Shown here: positions 25,307 to 34,583 of the stretch, piece after piece
How positions within the stretch are numbered: the stretch's first letter is position 1
How the letters are laid out: every line of letters starts with the position of its first letter
Assembly: GCA_020435415.1 (NCBI GenBank)
Contig: JAGQZQ010000017.1
Coordinates: 1-42,833 of the forward strand
From: Flavobacteriales bacterium
GTDB taxonomy: Bacteria > Bacteroidota > Bacteroidia > JACJYZ01
Direction of reading: 5' to 3'
DNA length: 42,833 bases
Translations under genes and position numbers: made by a program
The notes under the pieces: generated by a model
Databases searched by the model: none
What the model was told of the DNA's origin: nothing
What the model saw: the letters and a program-made list of their open reading frames with translations, nothing else

Positions 25307-25748
25307 GCCAATGACCACATATTCCGGAGCGACGAAGTGAAAAAAAGTGAGGATGAAAGCATTTCGCTTCCATGTGATTCAGGACTTAATGGGAAGGCAG
25401 AAGGTGAGAGGGCAGAAGGCAGATGACCATATTAATCTGTACCGGGCCTGATGTTGGGTGAAGGTTCCCGGATAGCTCTACTCCCGGGACAGGTGTACCT
25501 TTGTCTTGTTATCTTCAAAGCGTTCCACTTTGGTATTTTCTACTGAGAACTCTTCTTCAGCTACCAGCACTGAAAGCTAAGATAAAGGAAGTAGCTTAAA
25601 GCTACAGGATAGACAGACGAAGGTGCAACCTTCGCCTAACATCAGATTACAGATCCCCTGCCTGTCCGGCGAGGCAGGGAATTTGTCTAAAACATACTCG
25701 TTTCTCAAACGAAGCCAATATGATTCGGCGACCTATATAGTCAACGTC
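25307..25748. repeat. Degenerate copy D of the hairpin-rich element
   Basis: The core 25452-25642 matches the centre of the 397-bp elements: GGTGAAGGTTCCCGG arm, AAAGCGTTCCACTTTGG hairpin, GTAGCTTAAAGCTAC and a short GACGAAGGTGCAACCTTCGCC arm. The outer parts differ. GCCAATGACCAC (25307-25318) and AGTCAACGTC (25739-25748) may be worn ends, which is inference. It lies between the two SprB-type genes and accounts for most of the 25231-25790 gap, together with a CCCTGCCT/AGGCAGGG hairpin (25656-25679) and TTAATTCTTAATTC words at 25749-25785. Confidence 0.65.
25656..25679. repeat. CCCTGCCT hairpin
   Basis: CCCTGCCT and AGGCAGGG are perfect 8-bp arms around GTCCGGCG. It lies ~110 nt beyond the stop of the 826-aa SprB gene. 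There is no T-run on the minus side, so it is not a convincing terminator. Confidence 0.5.
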
Positions 25749-25790
25749 TTAATTCTTAATTCTTCATTCTTAACTCTTCATTCATCTTTT

Positions 25791-28271
25791 CTATTCTATC
25801 AAAAGAAGCCTGGTGACCGAAACATTTCCGTCAACCGTGATCCTGGCGAAATACACACCGGGGATCATACCTGCTTGTCCGGAGTTGATGGTTTGCTTAT
25901 GGTCTCCTTTTTGCCTGAATCCTTCATCAACCAGAGATACCGTTCTTCCGACCATGTCCACGATCTCCAGCCTGACCTGTGCACTTTCCGGCAGTCTGTA
26001 TATGAGTGTGGTGTTCGAACTGAACGGGTTGGGGAATGCCTGAAGTACCACACCGGATGAAGGCATTGGAGGCAGACTGGTGGTGATATCATCCGGGATA
26101 TCGATGGCATTGGAATCCACCACGAAATCCATCTGCGTAAAAATGGTATCACTGGCCGTTACGGATACCTCCCAGGTACTGTCCATCGGCAGACCGGGAA
26201 TATCCACCCATAGGTCGTAGTCACCCGGTTCGATGTTGGAGAATTCATAATATCCTGATCCATTCGTTTTGGTTTCTCCTTTCATCATTCCGGCCGGCTT
26301 GGAGCGGATGACGATGTCCACATCGGGAATGGGGTCACCGAAGATCACATTGGTTTCACCCTTCTTGTTGGGGCCACGTCTGACAACTGTTCCGGACAAC
26401 TTTCCATCGCCGTTCTGCGGCGGAAACTCCACCAGGGTGATGTCTTTAGAGGTACTGTCATCACAATCTACGGTAAACTGTATGGCGTCGCTCCATCTGA
26501 ATACCGTGTCATGGAAAGTACTTACCGTTTGCGGGTATAGGGTTGTATCGGTACGAACATGAAGGATATAGTTACCGGAGGGCACAGCGGGGAAACTGTA
26601 ATTTCCCGAGCCGTCCGTGTAAACAGAATCCACGGCAGGCATGACGCCACCAGTCTTGAATTTCAACAGTCTTACTTTCAATCCGGAGGCCCCGCCACCG
26701 GAATAGTTCACCTGGCCTGATAACTTCGGATCTGCACCCGTACTGGTGAGGCCATAATTAAAGCTCACCATACATCCGATGGCGTCAGTTACAGAAACCG
26801 TATAATCGCCAGCACAAAGATTGGAAGCGGTTTGGGTGGTTTGTCCGTCAGGGTCACTCCACATATAAGTATAGGGAACCGAACCGCCGGTAACGTTCAC
26901 CATCAAAGAACCGTTGCAACTGCTCTGACAACTGGCCTGTGTTTCAGCGAAAATGTGAGCTATCGCCGTGGGCTCATTTAATGTTGCGGTGGCCCAGACC
27001 GTATCTTTATCGACATCGATCACGCGCACGGTGTAAGTGCCTGCAGTTAATCCTGTGGCCTTATTGGTCGTCTGTTGCTGGGCATCATCCCACAGATAGG
27101 AATAGGGCATTGTGCCACCACTGGCACTCACCGTTACAGAACCGTTATTGCCTCCGTTGCATGTTACATTCACCTTATTGGAAATGGTAGCACTAAGCGG
27201 AGCCGGGCATGGTGCGATCGTTACTCCGGTACAATTCGACTGCCCTGAATTCTTGGCATAACATGATCCACCGGAAAAAGCAATGTTGCTGAAGTTCATT
27301 CCCAATAGACATGTGCGTTTTCCTGACAAAGAGACTAACTGTGCCTTTGTACTCGAGCTTGATTGTATGGTTGTTTTTACACCGGGATTCTGTGATTCAA
27401 GTGTGCTGAAGCTTTGTGCCGCGGATGCCGGGATGGTGACCGTACCTGTATCTAGCTTAAGGAAATGGTATTGGTTACTTCCGGTTACGGTAAGCTGTGT
27501 GGCGTAAAAGGTCACATCGTGGTAAGCCAATCCGCCCCCGCGGAAATTCCCTTGGCCGGGAATCCTGACCACCTCGATAAGGGATGTACCCGGATCGAAA
27601 GTCAATCCGGCTGTTTGCGTCATATCCCAGGTTTCCGTAATGCGCACCAGAGATGTGTCGAGGGTAAGGGTTCGGATCAAACTTTGTAAACCGTGGCCAT
27701 CAAAAACATTACATCGCAGATAATACCCTTTGGTATGAAAACCTCCCTGCCTCAGGATGATGGTTTTCTGGGATTCCAGATCGCTCGAGAGATGCCATTG
27801 TGCATCACCGGCAAAGAGGATATCCGCATCCAGCAACTTCCCGTTGGTATGTATGAAATTGGTTCCGGAGAGGCCGTTGAACACGATGGTCCCGTGCATA
27901 TCCAGTGCCATGTTGGGGTCGATAAAAAAGCTTCCTCCAATAAAAAGGGTATCCGTCACCGCCTGACTGAATACAGGAAAATTGGAAACACCGCTCCATA
28001 TGACTTTGGCGGCATGCACGTTTCCACTGATAAATATGGTATCACCGGCCTGGGCAAAGGAGCCCGCATCAAACACAACCGTATCAGCCGCGGTGGGGGG
28101 ACCTGCACCCGGTGCGCCACCGGAAGCATTGGACCAGAACGTAGCCGAGCCGGCCATCCATTGGCCTTTGCCCCCTACCCAATAATAGGTATTGGCCGTA
28201 GCGACAAGGGAAGAAATGAGCAGAAAAAATAAAAGAAAAGAAAATCCGGAGGTGGGTAAATTCTGTTTCAT
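25791..28271 (-). CDS. SprB-repeat T9SS-secreted surface protein (short paralogue)
   Basis: An 826-aa paralogue of the giant protein at 18520-25230. It has the same plan: signal peptide, TYYWVGGKGQWMAG N-terminal domain, two SprB repeats (about residues 353-510), two regulatory-like beta-sandwiches (GSGNYSFPAVPSGNY and GSGYYEFSNIEPGDY) and a T9SS type A sorting domain (LQAFPNPFSSNTTLIYRL ... GVYFARITVDGNVSV). Its two repeats look like the first and last repeats of the giant protein. The start MKQNLPTSGF at 28271 matches its paralogue. It is likely exported by T9SS and anchored at the surface; the ligand is unknown. Confidence 0.9.
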   Translation of the reverse strand: MKQNLPTSGFSFLLFFLLISSLVATANTYYWVGGKGQWMAGSATFWSNASGGAPGAGPPTAADTVVFDAGSFAQAGDTIFISGNVHAAKVIWSGVSNFPVFSQAVTDTLFIGGSFFIDPNMALDMHGTIVFNGLSGTNFIHTNGKLLDADILFAGDAQWHLSSDLESQKTIILRQGGFHTKGYYLRCNVFDGHGLQSLIRTLTLDTSLVRITETWDMTQTAGLTFDPGTSLIEVVRIPGQGNFRGGGLAYHDVTFYATQLTVTGSNQYHFLKLDTGTVTIPASAAQSFSTLESQNPGVKTTIQSSSSTKAQLVSLSGKRTCLLGMNFSNIAFSGGSCYAKNSGQSNCTGVTIAPCPAPLSATISNKVNVTCNGGNNGSVTVSASGGTMPYSYLWDDAQQQTTNKATGLTAGTYTVRVIDVDKDTVWATATLNEPTAIAHIFAETQASCQSSCNGSLMVNVTGGSVPYTYMWSDPDGQTTQTASNLCAGDYTVSVTDAIGCMVSFNYGLTSTGADPKLSGQVNYSGGGASGLKVRLLKFKTGGVMPAVDSVYTDGSGNYSFPAVPSGNYILHVRTDTTLYPQTVSTFHDTVFRWSDAIQFTVDCDDSTSKDITLVEFPPQNGDGKLSGTVVRRGPNKKGETNVIFGDPIPDVDIVIRSKPAGMMKGETKTNGSGYYEFSNIEPGDYDLWVDIPGLPMDSTWEVSVTASDTIFTQMDFVVDSNAIDIPDDITTSLPPMPSSGVVLQAFPNPFSSNTTLIYRLPESAQVRLEIVDMVGRTVSLVDEGFRQKGDHKQTINSGQAGMIPGVYFARITVDGNVSVTRLLLIE

Positions 28272-28417
28272 AAGAATGCACGATCATGGTTACGGAGAAC
28301 TATTCTACGTGGCAATCCTCAAAAAGTTCTTCTCTTCATTAAGAACCATTCAAATGCCTGACATTCCTTATGAAAGAAACGAAGATAAAATCGGCCCGGA
28401 AGGCCTTTGAATCACAT

Positions 28418-29170
28418 TCAGGATTCTGAGGTAATGGCTGCGCTAAGGTATTCCCTGTTCATACGTGCAATGTTTTCCAAGGAGATCTCCTTGGGGCATT
28501 CCACTTCACAGGCACCGGTATTGGTGCAGTTTCCAAAGCCTTCTTCATCCATCTGTTTCACCATGTTCAATACCCTCTGGCGGGCTTCGGCTTTACCCTG
28601 AGGCAACAAGGCCAATTGGCTCACCTTGGCTGAAACAAACAACATGGCAGACGCATTTTTACATGTAGCCACACACGCACCACAACCGATACAGGTAGCG
28701 GCATCAAATGCTTTATCCGCATTCTCCTTTGGGACAGGAATGGCATTCGCATCGATGGTGTTACCGGATGTATTGACGGATACAAAGCCACCCACCGACA
28801 TGATGCGATCGAAGGCCGAGCGGTCAACCACCAAGTCTTTGACCACCGGAAATGCTTGTGCCCTCCAGGGTTCAATGGTGATGGTGTCACCATCTTTGAA
28901 GGAGCGCATATGCAGTTGGCAAGTCGTGATTCCGCGACCCGGGCCGTGCGCTTCACCGTTGATGAACATGCTGCACATCCCGCAGATACCTTCCCTGCAA
29001 TCATGGTCGAAGGCTACCGGATCCTGACCGCTTTCGATCAATTTATTATTCAGCACGTCGATCATTTCGAGGAAAGACTGGTCAGGTGAAATATCGGTGA
29101 CCTTGTATTCTTCGATCCTGCCTTTGTCGTTGGGGCCGTTCTGGCGCCAGATCCTGAGGTTAAGGTTCAT
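28418..29170 (-). CDS. sdhB: Succinate dehydrogenase / fumarate reductase iron-sulfur subunit
   Basis: This 250-aa subunit carries electrons from the flavin to the membrane quinone site in complex II. All three cluster motifs are present: the [2Fe-2S] ligands in CREGICGMC (Cys58, Cys63, Cys66) with a further Cys in ITTCQLHM, and the ferredoxin-like [11 protein letters not shown] and [12 protein letters not shown]. It is the last gene of a sdhC-sdhA-sdhB series, 19 nt after sdhA. Length is normal. A small GGCC stem followed by TTTT on the minus strand (about 28388-28408) could weakly terminate the operon. Confidence 0.96.
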   Translation of the reverse strand: MNLNLRIWRQNGPNDKGRIEEYKVTDISPDQSFLEMIDVLNNKLIESGQDPVAFDHDCREGICGMCSMFINGEAHGPGRGITTCQLHMRSFKDGDTITIEPWRAQAFPVVKDLVVDRSAFDRIMSVGGFVSVNTSGNTIDANAIPVPKENADKAFDAATCIGCGACVATCKNASAMLFVSAKVSQLALLPQGKAEARQRVLNMVKQMDEEGFGNCTNTGACEVECPKEISLENIARMNREYLSAAITSES

Positions 29171-29189
29171 CTTGTCTCTGTGCTTTAGG

Positions 29190-31190
29190 TTATTTATAGG
29201 AGCGTTGTTTCAGCTCAATGTTTTCATACTTCAGTTCTTCCTTGTGAAGCACTGCATCGGCGGGTTCACCCTTGTGTTCCCAGGCGGCCACATAGGTAAA
29301 ACTGGCATCATCCCTTTTTGCTTCACCTTCTTCTGTTTGATGTTCTTCCCGGAAATGTCCTCCGCAGGATTCTTCACGTTGAAGTGCGTCCTTGCACATC
29401 AATTCACCCAGCTCCAGGAAGTCTGCCACACGTCCGGCTTTCTCCAGTTCCTGGTTGAACTCTTCTGCCTTACCGGGAACTTTCACATCCTTCCAGAACT
29501 CTTCACGGATGGCTTTGATCTCTTCCATGGCCTCTTTCAGTCCTGCGGCATTCCTTGCCATTCCGCATTTATCCCACATCACCTTTCCAAGGCGTTTGTG
29601 GAAATAGTCTACAGAATGTTTGCCATTGTTCGAAAGGAAATGGTTGATCTTTTCGCGCACCTGCTTTTCGGCTTCCACAAATTCAGGGCTATCTGTAGAG
29701 ATCGGTCCGGTACGGATATCGTTGGACAGGTATTCGCCGATGGTGTAAGGGATCACGAAATAGCCATCTGCCAGTCCCTGCATGAGCGCAGAGGCCCCCA
29801 GGCGGTTGGCGCCGTGATCGGAGAAGTTCGCTTCACCTAAGGCATAGCAACCCGGAATGGAAGTCATCAGGTTATAATCCACCCAGATTCCCCCCATCGT
29901 GTAATGCACGGCGGGATATATTTTCATCGGTGTGAAATACGGATTGTCATCCGTGATCTTTTCATACATCTGGAAAAGGTTGCCGTATTTGGTTTCCACC
30001 ACTTTACGGCCCATTTCAAGGATTTGCTCTTTCGTCGGGTTGTGGATACCGCCTGTATTGGCAGCTGTTTTTCCGTAGCGCTCAATAGCTGATGTGAAGT
30101 CAAGATAGACCGCCTCACCAGTGGCATTCACTCCGAATCCGGCATCACACCTTTCCTTGGCTGCTCTGGAAGCTACGTCCCGAGGCACGAGATTTCCGAA
30201 GGAAGGGTATCTCCGTTCCAGGTAATAGTCACGATCTTCTTCGGCGATCTCCGTAGGTTTCTTGCTGCCGGCGCGGATGGCTTCAGCATCTTCCTTTTTC
30301 TTCGGCACCCAGATTCTTCCGTCGTTCCTCAATGACTCGGACATCAGGGTCAGTTTCGATTGGTATTCACCTGAAACCGGAATACAGGTCGGATGGATCT
30401 GTGTATAGCACGGATTGGCAAAGTAGGCGCCCTTCCTATGTGCCTTCCATGCCGCGGTGCAGTTGGAACCCATGGCATTGGTAGACAAGAAGAATACATT
30501 TCCATATCCACCGCTACAGATCAGTACGGCATGTGCTGAGTGGCGCTCGATCTCGCCGGTGATCAGGTTACGTGCGATAATGCCTCGGGCCTTTCCATCA
30601 ACGATGACAAGGTCCAGCATCTCATGGCGGTTATACATCTTCACCTTTCCCTTACCTATCTGACGGCTTAATGCAGAGTACGCACCCAATAACAACTGCT
30701 GTCCGGTCTGACCTTTTGCATAAAAAGTTCTGGAAACCTGTACACCACCGAAAGAGCGGTTGTCGAGCAATCCACCGTATTCTCTTGCGAAAGGCACCCC
30801 CTGAGCCACACACTGGTCGATGATACTGGCGGACACTTCGGCCAGCCGGTACACGTTGGCTTCCCGGGAACGGTAGTCGCCCCCTTTTACCGTATCATAA
30901 AAGAGTCTGAATACGCTATCCCCATCGTTCTGGTAATTTTTTGCGGCATTGATTCCTCCCTGGGCAGCAATGGAGTGAGCACGCCTGGGGCTATCCTGAA
31001 AGCAGAAGGCTTTTACATTATAGCCCAACTCCGCCAATGAGGCGGCTGCTGAAGCACCTGCAAGGCCGGTACCCACAACGATCACATCAATGAGTCGTTT
31101 ATTGGCCGGGCTTACAAGCGGAACGTGGCTCTTGTGATCTTTCCACTTTGTTTCCAGCGGACCTTCGGGAATTCTTGAGTTCAATGCCAT
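29190..31190 (-). CDS. sdhA: Succinate dehydrogenase / fumarate reductase flavoprotein subunit
   Basis: A 666-aa flavoprotein that oxidises succinate to fumarate. The FAD-binding Rossmann motif is [16 protein letters not shown] (residues 35-50), and the histidine expected to hold FAD covalently is in [14 protein letters not shown] (His72). Later conserved blocks include [31 protein letters not shown] in shorter pieces, [22 protein letters not shown] and the capping-domain [10 protein letters not shown]. The frame is open to 31274, but those 28 residues overlap sdhC and are not family-like, so ATG 31190 is preferred. It lies 22 nt after sdhC. Confidence 0.96.
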   Translation of the reverse strand: MALNSRIPEGPLETKWKDHKSHVPLVSPANKRLIDVIVVGTGLAGASAAASLAELGYNVKAFCFQDSPRRAHSIAAQGGINAAKNYQNDGDSVFRLFYDTVKGGDYRSREANVYRLAEVSASIIDQCVAQGVPFAREYGGLLDNRSFGGVQVSRTFYAKGQTGQQLLLGAYSALSRQIGKGKVKMYNRHEMLDLVIVDGKARGIIARNLITGEIERHSAHAVLICSGGYGNVFFLSTNAMGSNCTAAWKAHRKGAYFANPCYTQIHPTCIPVSGEYQSKLTLMSESLRNDGRIWVPKKKEDAEAIRAGSKKPTEIAEEDRDYYLERRYPSFGNLVPRDVASRAAKERCDAGFGVNATGEAVYLDFTSAIERYGKTAANTGGIHNPTKEQILEMGRKVVETKYGNLFQMYEKITDDNPYFTPMKIYPAVHYTMGGIWVDYNLMTSIPGCYALGEANFSDHGANRLGASALMQGLADGYFVIPYTIGEYLSNDIRTGPISTDSPEFVEAEKQVREKINHFLSNNGKHSVDYFHKRLGKVMWDKCGMARNAAGLKEAMEEIKAIREEFWKDVKVPGKAEEFNQELEKAGRVADFLELGELMCKDALQREESCGGHFREEHQTEEGEAKRDDASFTYVAAWEHKGEPADAVLHKEELKYENIELKQRSYK

Positions 31191-31212
31191 GGTATATGGA
31201 ATCTTAATGAAT

Positions 31213-31989
31213 TCAGTGCATGAAAAATATATAAACCGGAATGGCTGCGAACAGCAGGGATACGATGACTGCAAACGCAGTTCCGGTTTTCTTGATCAGT
31301 GGGGTATACTTATGATGTCTGAGGCCCAGAGATTGGAAAGCACTCTGAAAACCGTGAGACAAATGAAAGGCCATCGCCAGCATACTGAAGACATAAAGGA
31401 TCACGATCCAGGGTACCTGAAAAGCCTTCATGACTTCCGTATATAAATCCTTCATCACCGGTCCGGCACTTTGGCCGTTCACCATCACTATTCCATTCAC
31501 CACCTGACCTCCGGCAACTGCCTCTCCGGACTTAAGCAGCGGCGTGGTCATGTCCTGTGCAGTCATATAAGGTAGCGCGCCGAATTTGTACTCGTACCAG
31601 AAGTCCGACATGTGCACCACAATGTAGATCAGGAGGATCAGTCCGAGCACCGCCATGTTCCTGGAAGCCCAGGCGCTGTTGGCTCCGGCGTTGTTGCTGG
31701 CATAGGCGACCGGTCTGGCTTTCTTGTTTGCAACCGTGAGCATAATGCCGTCGATCGCATGAAAAATAATACTGAGGTAGGTCAGGTAAGACAGAAGCTT
31801 TACCGCCGGATTGGTGGTCATGAAAACCGCATATTCATTGAATTGCAAACGGCCTTCATATCCTGACATAAACAATTGGAGATTACCTGCAAGGTGTCCG
31901 ATCAGGAACAAACACAAGAAGAGACCGGTAAAGGCCATCCAGTACTTTTTCGCCAGGGATGATTTCAAAATGGCAGAAGAACCGCTCAT
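31213..31989 (-). CDS. sdhC: Succinate dehydrogenase cytochrome b subunit
   Basis: A 258-aa membrane anchor of complex II of the single-subunit, Bacteroidota and epsilonproteobacterial type. Five hydrophobic helices are visible; histidines that could ligate two haems are in IGHLAGN, IFHAIDG, VVHMSDF and [15 protein letters not shown]. It passes electrons to menaquinone and anchors SdhA and SdhB. Because no separate sdhD is present, the protein probably holds the whole quinone and haem domain. It is the first gene of the operon, with a TAAATTTG box ~50 nt upstream of its ATG. Confidence 0.94.
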   Translation of the reverse strand: MSGSSAILKSSLAKKYWMAFTGLFLCLFLIGHLAGNLQLFMSGYEGRLQFNEYAVFMTTNPAVKLLSYLTYLSIIFHAIDGIMLTVANKKARPVAYASNNAGANSAWASRNMAVLGLILLIYIVVHMSDFWYEYKFGALPYMTAQDMTTPLLKSGEAVAGGQVVNGIVMVNGQSAGPVMKDLYTEVMKAFQVPWIVILYVFSMLAMAFHLSHGFQSAFQSLGLRHHKYTPLIKKTGTAFAVIVSLLFAAIPVYIFFMH

Positions 31990-32040
31990 GGAGATGGGAT
32001 TTCGTGAAACGCTATGCTAAAAAAACTATATTAGCTGATG

Positions 32041-32048
32041 CAAATTTA
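32041..32048 (-). promoter_or_regulatory. -7 box before sdhCAB
   Basis: On the minus strand TAAATTTG matches TAnnTTTG, about 50 nt before the sdhC ATG at 31989 and inside the divergent gap shared with the Xaa-Pro peptidase gene. A -33 element is not clear. Confidence 0.5.
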
Positions 32049-32095
32049 ACAGACGGTTCCAATAAATAAAATCCGATTTAGACGAATATTAGTAA

Positions 32096-33385
32096 ATGAG
32101 ATACCAAGCTATCAATCAACTGTTATTCATTAAAAACAGGGAACGATTCCGCGAAAAACTAAAAAAAGGCGGAATGGCCATTTTCAATTCCAACGATGTG
32201 ATGCCCACCAATGCTGATGGCATCATGGCTTTTCGTCAAAACAATGATCTGTTCTATTTGTGCGGAATTGATCAGGAAGAAACCGTTCTTGTAATCTTTC
32301 CTGACGCCAAAAAAGAAGAACACCGCGAAATTCTTTTTGTAAAAGAAACCAGCGAGGAGATTGCGATATGGGAAGGCGAGAAATTGACCAAGGCCGCCGC
32401 TTCCAATCTTTCAGGTATCAAAACGGTATACTGGTTGTCCGAATTACAGGCGGTATTGGATACGTTGGTGGCCGAGGCTTCCTGCCTTTATCTGAACACC
32501 AACGAACACCCCAGGGCCAAGATCGAAGTAGAAACCCGCGATGCCAGGTTCATCAAATGGATGAAAACCAAATACGGCATCGAGACCTTTGAAAAGAGTG
32601 CGCCCATCATGCACGCCCTGCGCATGATCAAGAACGACACGGAGATCGCCATTATCCAGAAAGCATGCAACATCACCGAAAGCGGTTTCCGGCGGATACT
32701 CAACTTTATAAGGCCGGGGGTGATGGAATATGAGATCGAGGCGGAACTTGCTTATGAATTTATCCGTCAGGGTTCACGCGGATTCGCTTATACCCCCATC
32801 GTTGCCTCAGGTGCAAATGCGTGCGTTTTACATTATATAGAGAACCACCACGTGTGCATGGATGGAGATGTGATCCTTCTGGATGTGGCGGCGGAATATG
32901 CCAACTATGCCTCCGACCTGACACGCTCAGTTCCGGTTAATGGAAGATACACAGACAGGCAAAAGGATGTATACAACGCCGTGCTCAGGGTGATGAAGCA
33001 AGCCATCGCCATGCTGGTACCCGGAAACAATATCAAAGAGTATCACAAGGCGGTTGGCGCCCTAATGGAAGAGGAGCTGATCAAGCTGGGACTACTGGAC
33101 GCACAGGCCGTCAAAGCACAGGATCCGGAAAAACCTTTGTATAAAAAATACTTCATGCATGGCACCTCCCATCACATGGGCCTGGATGTGCATGACGTTT
33201 CTACAGCTGACGCGCCTTTCGCACCGGGCATGGTCTTCACCTGCGAACCGGGTATCTACATCCGGGAAGAGAATCTCGGCATCCGTCTTGAAAACGATCT
33301 GGTGATCACCGAAAAGGGACCGGTGGACCTCATGGCCAATATCCCCATTGAGATCGAAGAGATCGAAAATTTGATGAATCGCTAG
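32096..33385 (+). CDS. Xaa-Pro aminopeptidase, M24B family
   Basis: A 429-aa metallopeptidase predicted to remove N-terminal residues that precede proline. The N-terminal creatinase-like domain (about residues 1-175) is followed by a pita-bread catalytic domain. Metal ligands are visible in LLDVAAEYANYASDLTRSVPV (two Asp), in HGTSHHMGLDVHD (His), and in CEPGIYI and RLENDLVI (two Glu), as expected for the two-metal site. No signal peptide is present, so it is cytosolic. It starts with ATG 32096 (MRYQAINQLLFIKNRERF) and is divergent from sdhC. It could instead be called PepP; exact substrates cannot be read. Confidence 0.93.
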   Translation: MRYQAINQLLFIKNRERFREKLKKGGMAIFNSNDVMPTNADGIMAFRQNNDLFYLCGIDQEETVLVIFPDAKKEEHREILFVKETSEEIAIWEGEKLTKAAASNLSGIKTVYWLSELQAVLDTLVAEASCLYLNTNEHPRAKIEVETRDARFIKWMKTKYGIETFEKSAPIMHALRMIKNDTEIAIIQKACNITESGFRRILNFIRPGVMEYEIEAELAYEFIRQGSRGFAYTPIVASGANACVLHYIENHHVCMDGDVILLDVAAEYANYASDLTRSVPVNGRYTDRQKDVYNAVLRVMKQAIAMLVPGNNIKEYHKAVGALMEEELIKLGLLDAQAVKAQDPEKPLYKKYFMHGTSHHMGLDVHDVSTADAPFAPGMVFTCEPGIYIREENLGIRLENDLVITEKGPVDLMANIPIEIEEIENLMNR

Positions 33386-33401
33386 GTATTTCTTACCTTT
33401 C
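33370..33401 (+). promoter_or_regulatory. -33/-7 promoter before the DUF4382 gene
   Basis: TTTG at 33370-33373 and TACCTTTC at 33394-33401 are separated by 20 nt, close to the Bacteroidota pattern TTTG-N19-TAnnTTTG, with the last base off. The -33 lies within the end of the peptidase gene; the ATG is 43 nt downstream. Confidence 0.4.
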
Positions 33402-33444
33402 GTATGATCTTTGGATCACGATGTGTTTCTAAACACCCCATACT

Positions 33445-33963
33445 ATGAAGAAGATAATGTTGATTGGCCTGATGGCCGGCCTGACAGTGCTGGCAGCCTG
33501 TAAGAAAGACGAATCCTCAGGCAGACTGCAAATCCGCCTGACCGACGCACCGGTTAACTACGATGCGGTATGGGTAGAGATCGAGCGGGTGGATATCCAC
33601 CTGGTCTCCGATCAGAACGGCGGAGAATGGATTGAACTTCCGACAGAAAGCGGGAAATACGACCTGCTTGAACTTCAGAACGGCATCGATACGCCGCTGG
33701 TGGATGTGAGCAACCTGCCCGCCGGAAAGATCACCCAGCTTCGGATGATCCTGGGCAGCAATAACGAACTCGACATCAACGGCACCTTAACACCGATGAA
33801 AGTCCCCAGTGGCTCCCAGACCGGTATCAAGGTGGTTGGAAAAATGGAACTGGATCCCAATCAGACCCTGGTGGTGAGGTTGGACTTCGATGCCGGTGCT
33901 TCCGTGGTGGATCAGGGTTCGGGTGAATACCACCTCAAACCCGTCATCAAGGTTCTGGAGTAA
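33445..33963 (+). CDS. DUF4382 domain lipoprotein
   Basis: A 172-aa lipoprotein. The signal peptide MKKIMLIGLMAGLTVLAAC ends in a lipobox (LAAC, Cys19), followed by KKDESSGRLQIRLTDAPVNYDAVWVEIERVDIH in shorter recognisable pieces: RLQIRLTDAP and VWVEIERVDIH are the DUF4382 hallmarks. The rest is a predicted beta-sandwich with LPAGKITQLRMILG and a final HLKPVIKVLE strand. DUF4382 proteins are common in Bacteroidota, are probably attached to the outer or inner membrane, and have no known function. The gene ends 8 nt before the converging NUDIX gene. Confidence 0.88.
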   Translation: MKKIMLIGLMAGLTVLAACKKDESSGRLQIRLTDAPVNYDAVWVEIERVDIHLVSDQNGGEWIELPTESGKYDLLELQNGIDTPLVDVSNLPAGKITQLRMILGSNNELDINGTLTPMKVPSGSQTGIKVVGKMELDPNQTLVVRLDFDAGASVVDQGSGEYHLKPVIKVLE

Positions 33964-33971
33964 GTCAGGGA

Positions 33972-34442
33972 CTACCTGTCGAAGAAGGAGTCCTCACGTC
34001 CGAACAACATGTCCATGTTGTAAGGCACGACGAGTTCCGGTAATTCGTTTTCTCCGAAATATCCGAGGTCTTTTGTTTCAGGATCGGTGTAGGCACCGTA
34101 GGTCCCTCCTGTGACTTCACATGTAAAGAAGAGAATGGTGGGTTCACCCAGATCTCCGTTGGAATAGGTGTGGCGGTACTTTGGCCCACCTGCAACGCCC
34201 ACAAGTTTCAGGGGGCGTACTTCGAGACCGGTCTCTTCCAGCACTTCCCGGAACAGGGATTCAGCGGGCGTCTCCCCGGGTTCCATAATTCCGGACGGCA
34301 AGCTCCATCCGATGCCTTCACCCTTGTATTGCAGCAACAACTTCCCTTCTTCATTATGTATAATTCCAGCGGTAGCGACATACATCAGCAGGTCGTGCCC
34401 GATGTGTTTTCTGAGTTGAGCAATGTATGGAGGGATGGCCAT
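33972..34442 (-). CDS. NUDIX hydrolase
   Basis: A 156-aa cytosolic NUDIX enzyme. The NUDIX box GX5EX7REUXEEXGU is complete as GIMEPGETPAESLFREVLEETGL (about residues 51-73; written in pieces GIMEPGE and REVLEETGL). The N-terminal IAQLRKHIGHDLLMYVATAGII resembles ADP-ribose or nucleotide pyrophosphatases that act on varied nucleoside-diphosphate derivatives; the substrate is not predictable. It starts 9 nt after the 43-aa membrane protein and so probably belongs to the same transcript as the SpoIIE-type phosphatase. Confidence 0.92.
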   Translation of the reverse strand: MAIPPYIAQLRKHIGHDLLMYVATAGIIHNEEGKLLLQYKGEGIGWSLPSGIMEPGETPAESLFREVLEETGLEVRPLKLVGVAGGPKYRHTYSNGDLGEPTILFFTCEVTGGTYGAYTDPETKDLGYFGENELPELVVPYNMDMLFGREDSFFDR

Positions 34443-34451
34443 CAGGTCAGG

Positions 34452-34583
34452 TTAAAAGTAAAACGTCGCAAGATACAAGATGACAATGATCCAGGCGACG
34501 ATCAGCAGCACAAAAAGCACTTTATTGATCTTTACCGGATCTCCCGGCGGTTTTTCAGGCTTTCTGATCCGCATGGTATTCAT
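34452..34583 (-). CDS. 43-aa single-pass membrane protein, coupled to the phosphatase gene
   Basis: This small frame encodes MNTMRIRKPEKPPGDPVKIN followed by the hydrophobic stretch KVLFVLLIVAWIIVILYLA and ends TFYF. The ATG overlaps the TGA of the upstream 7TM-SpoIIE gene as ATGA, the usual sign of coupled translation, and the NUDIX gene starts 9 nt after its stop. A basic, proline-rich head and one transmembrane helix suggest a short inner-membrane protein, N-terminus inside. I do not recognise a family. It is real by position and hydrophobicity, not by known homology. Confidence 0.7.
   Translation of the reverse strand: MNTMRIRKPEKPPGDPVKINKVLFVLLIVAWIIVILYLATFYF

Noticed and set aside
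29097-29840. 247-codon plus-strand frame opposite sdhA
   Set aside because: It lies entirely antisense to the conserved sdhA and sdhB region and has the hydrophobic, Phe/Leu-rich make-up of a shadow frame.
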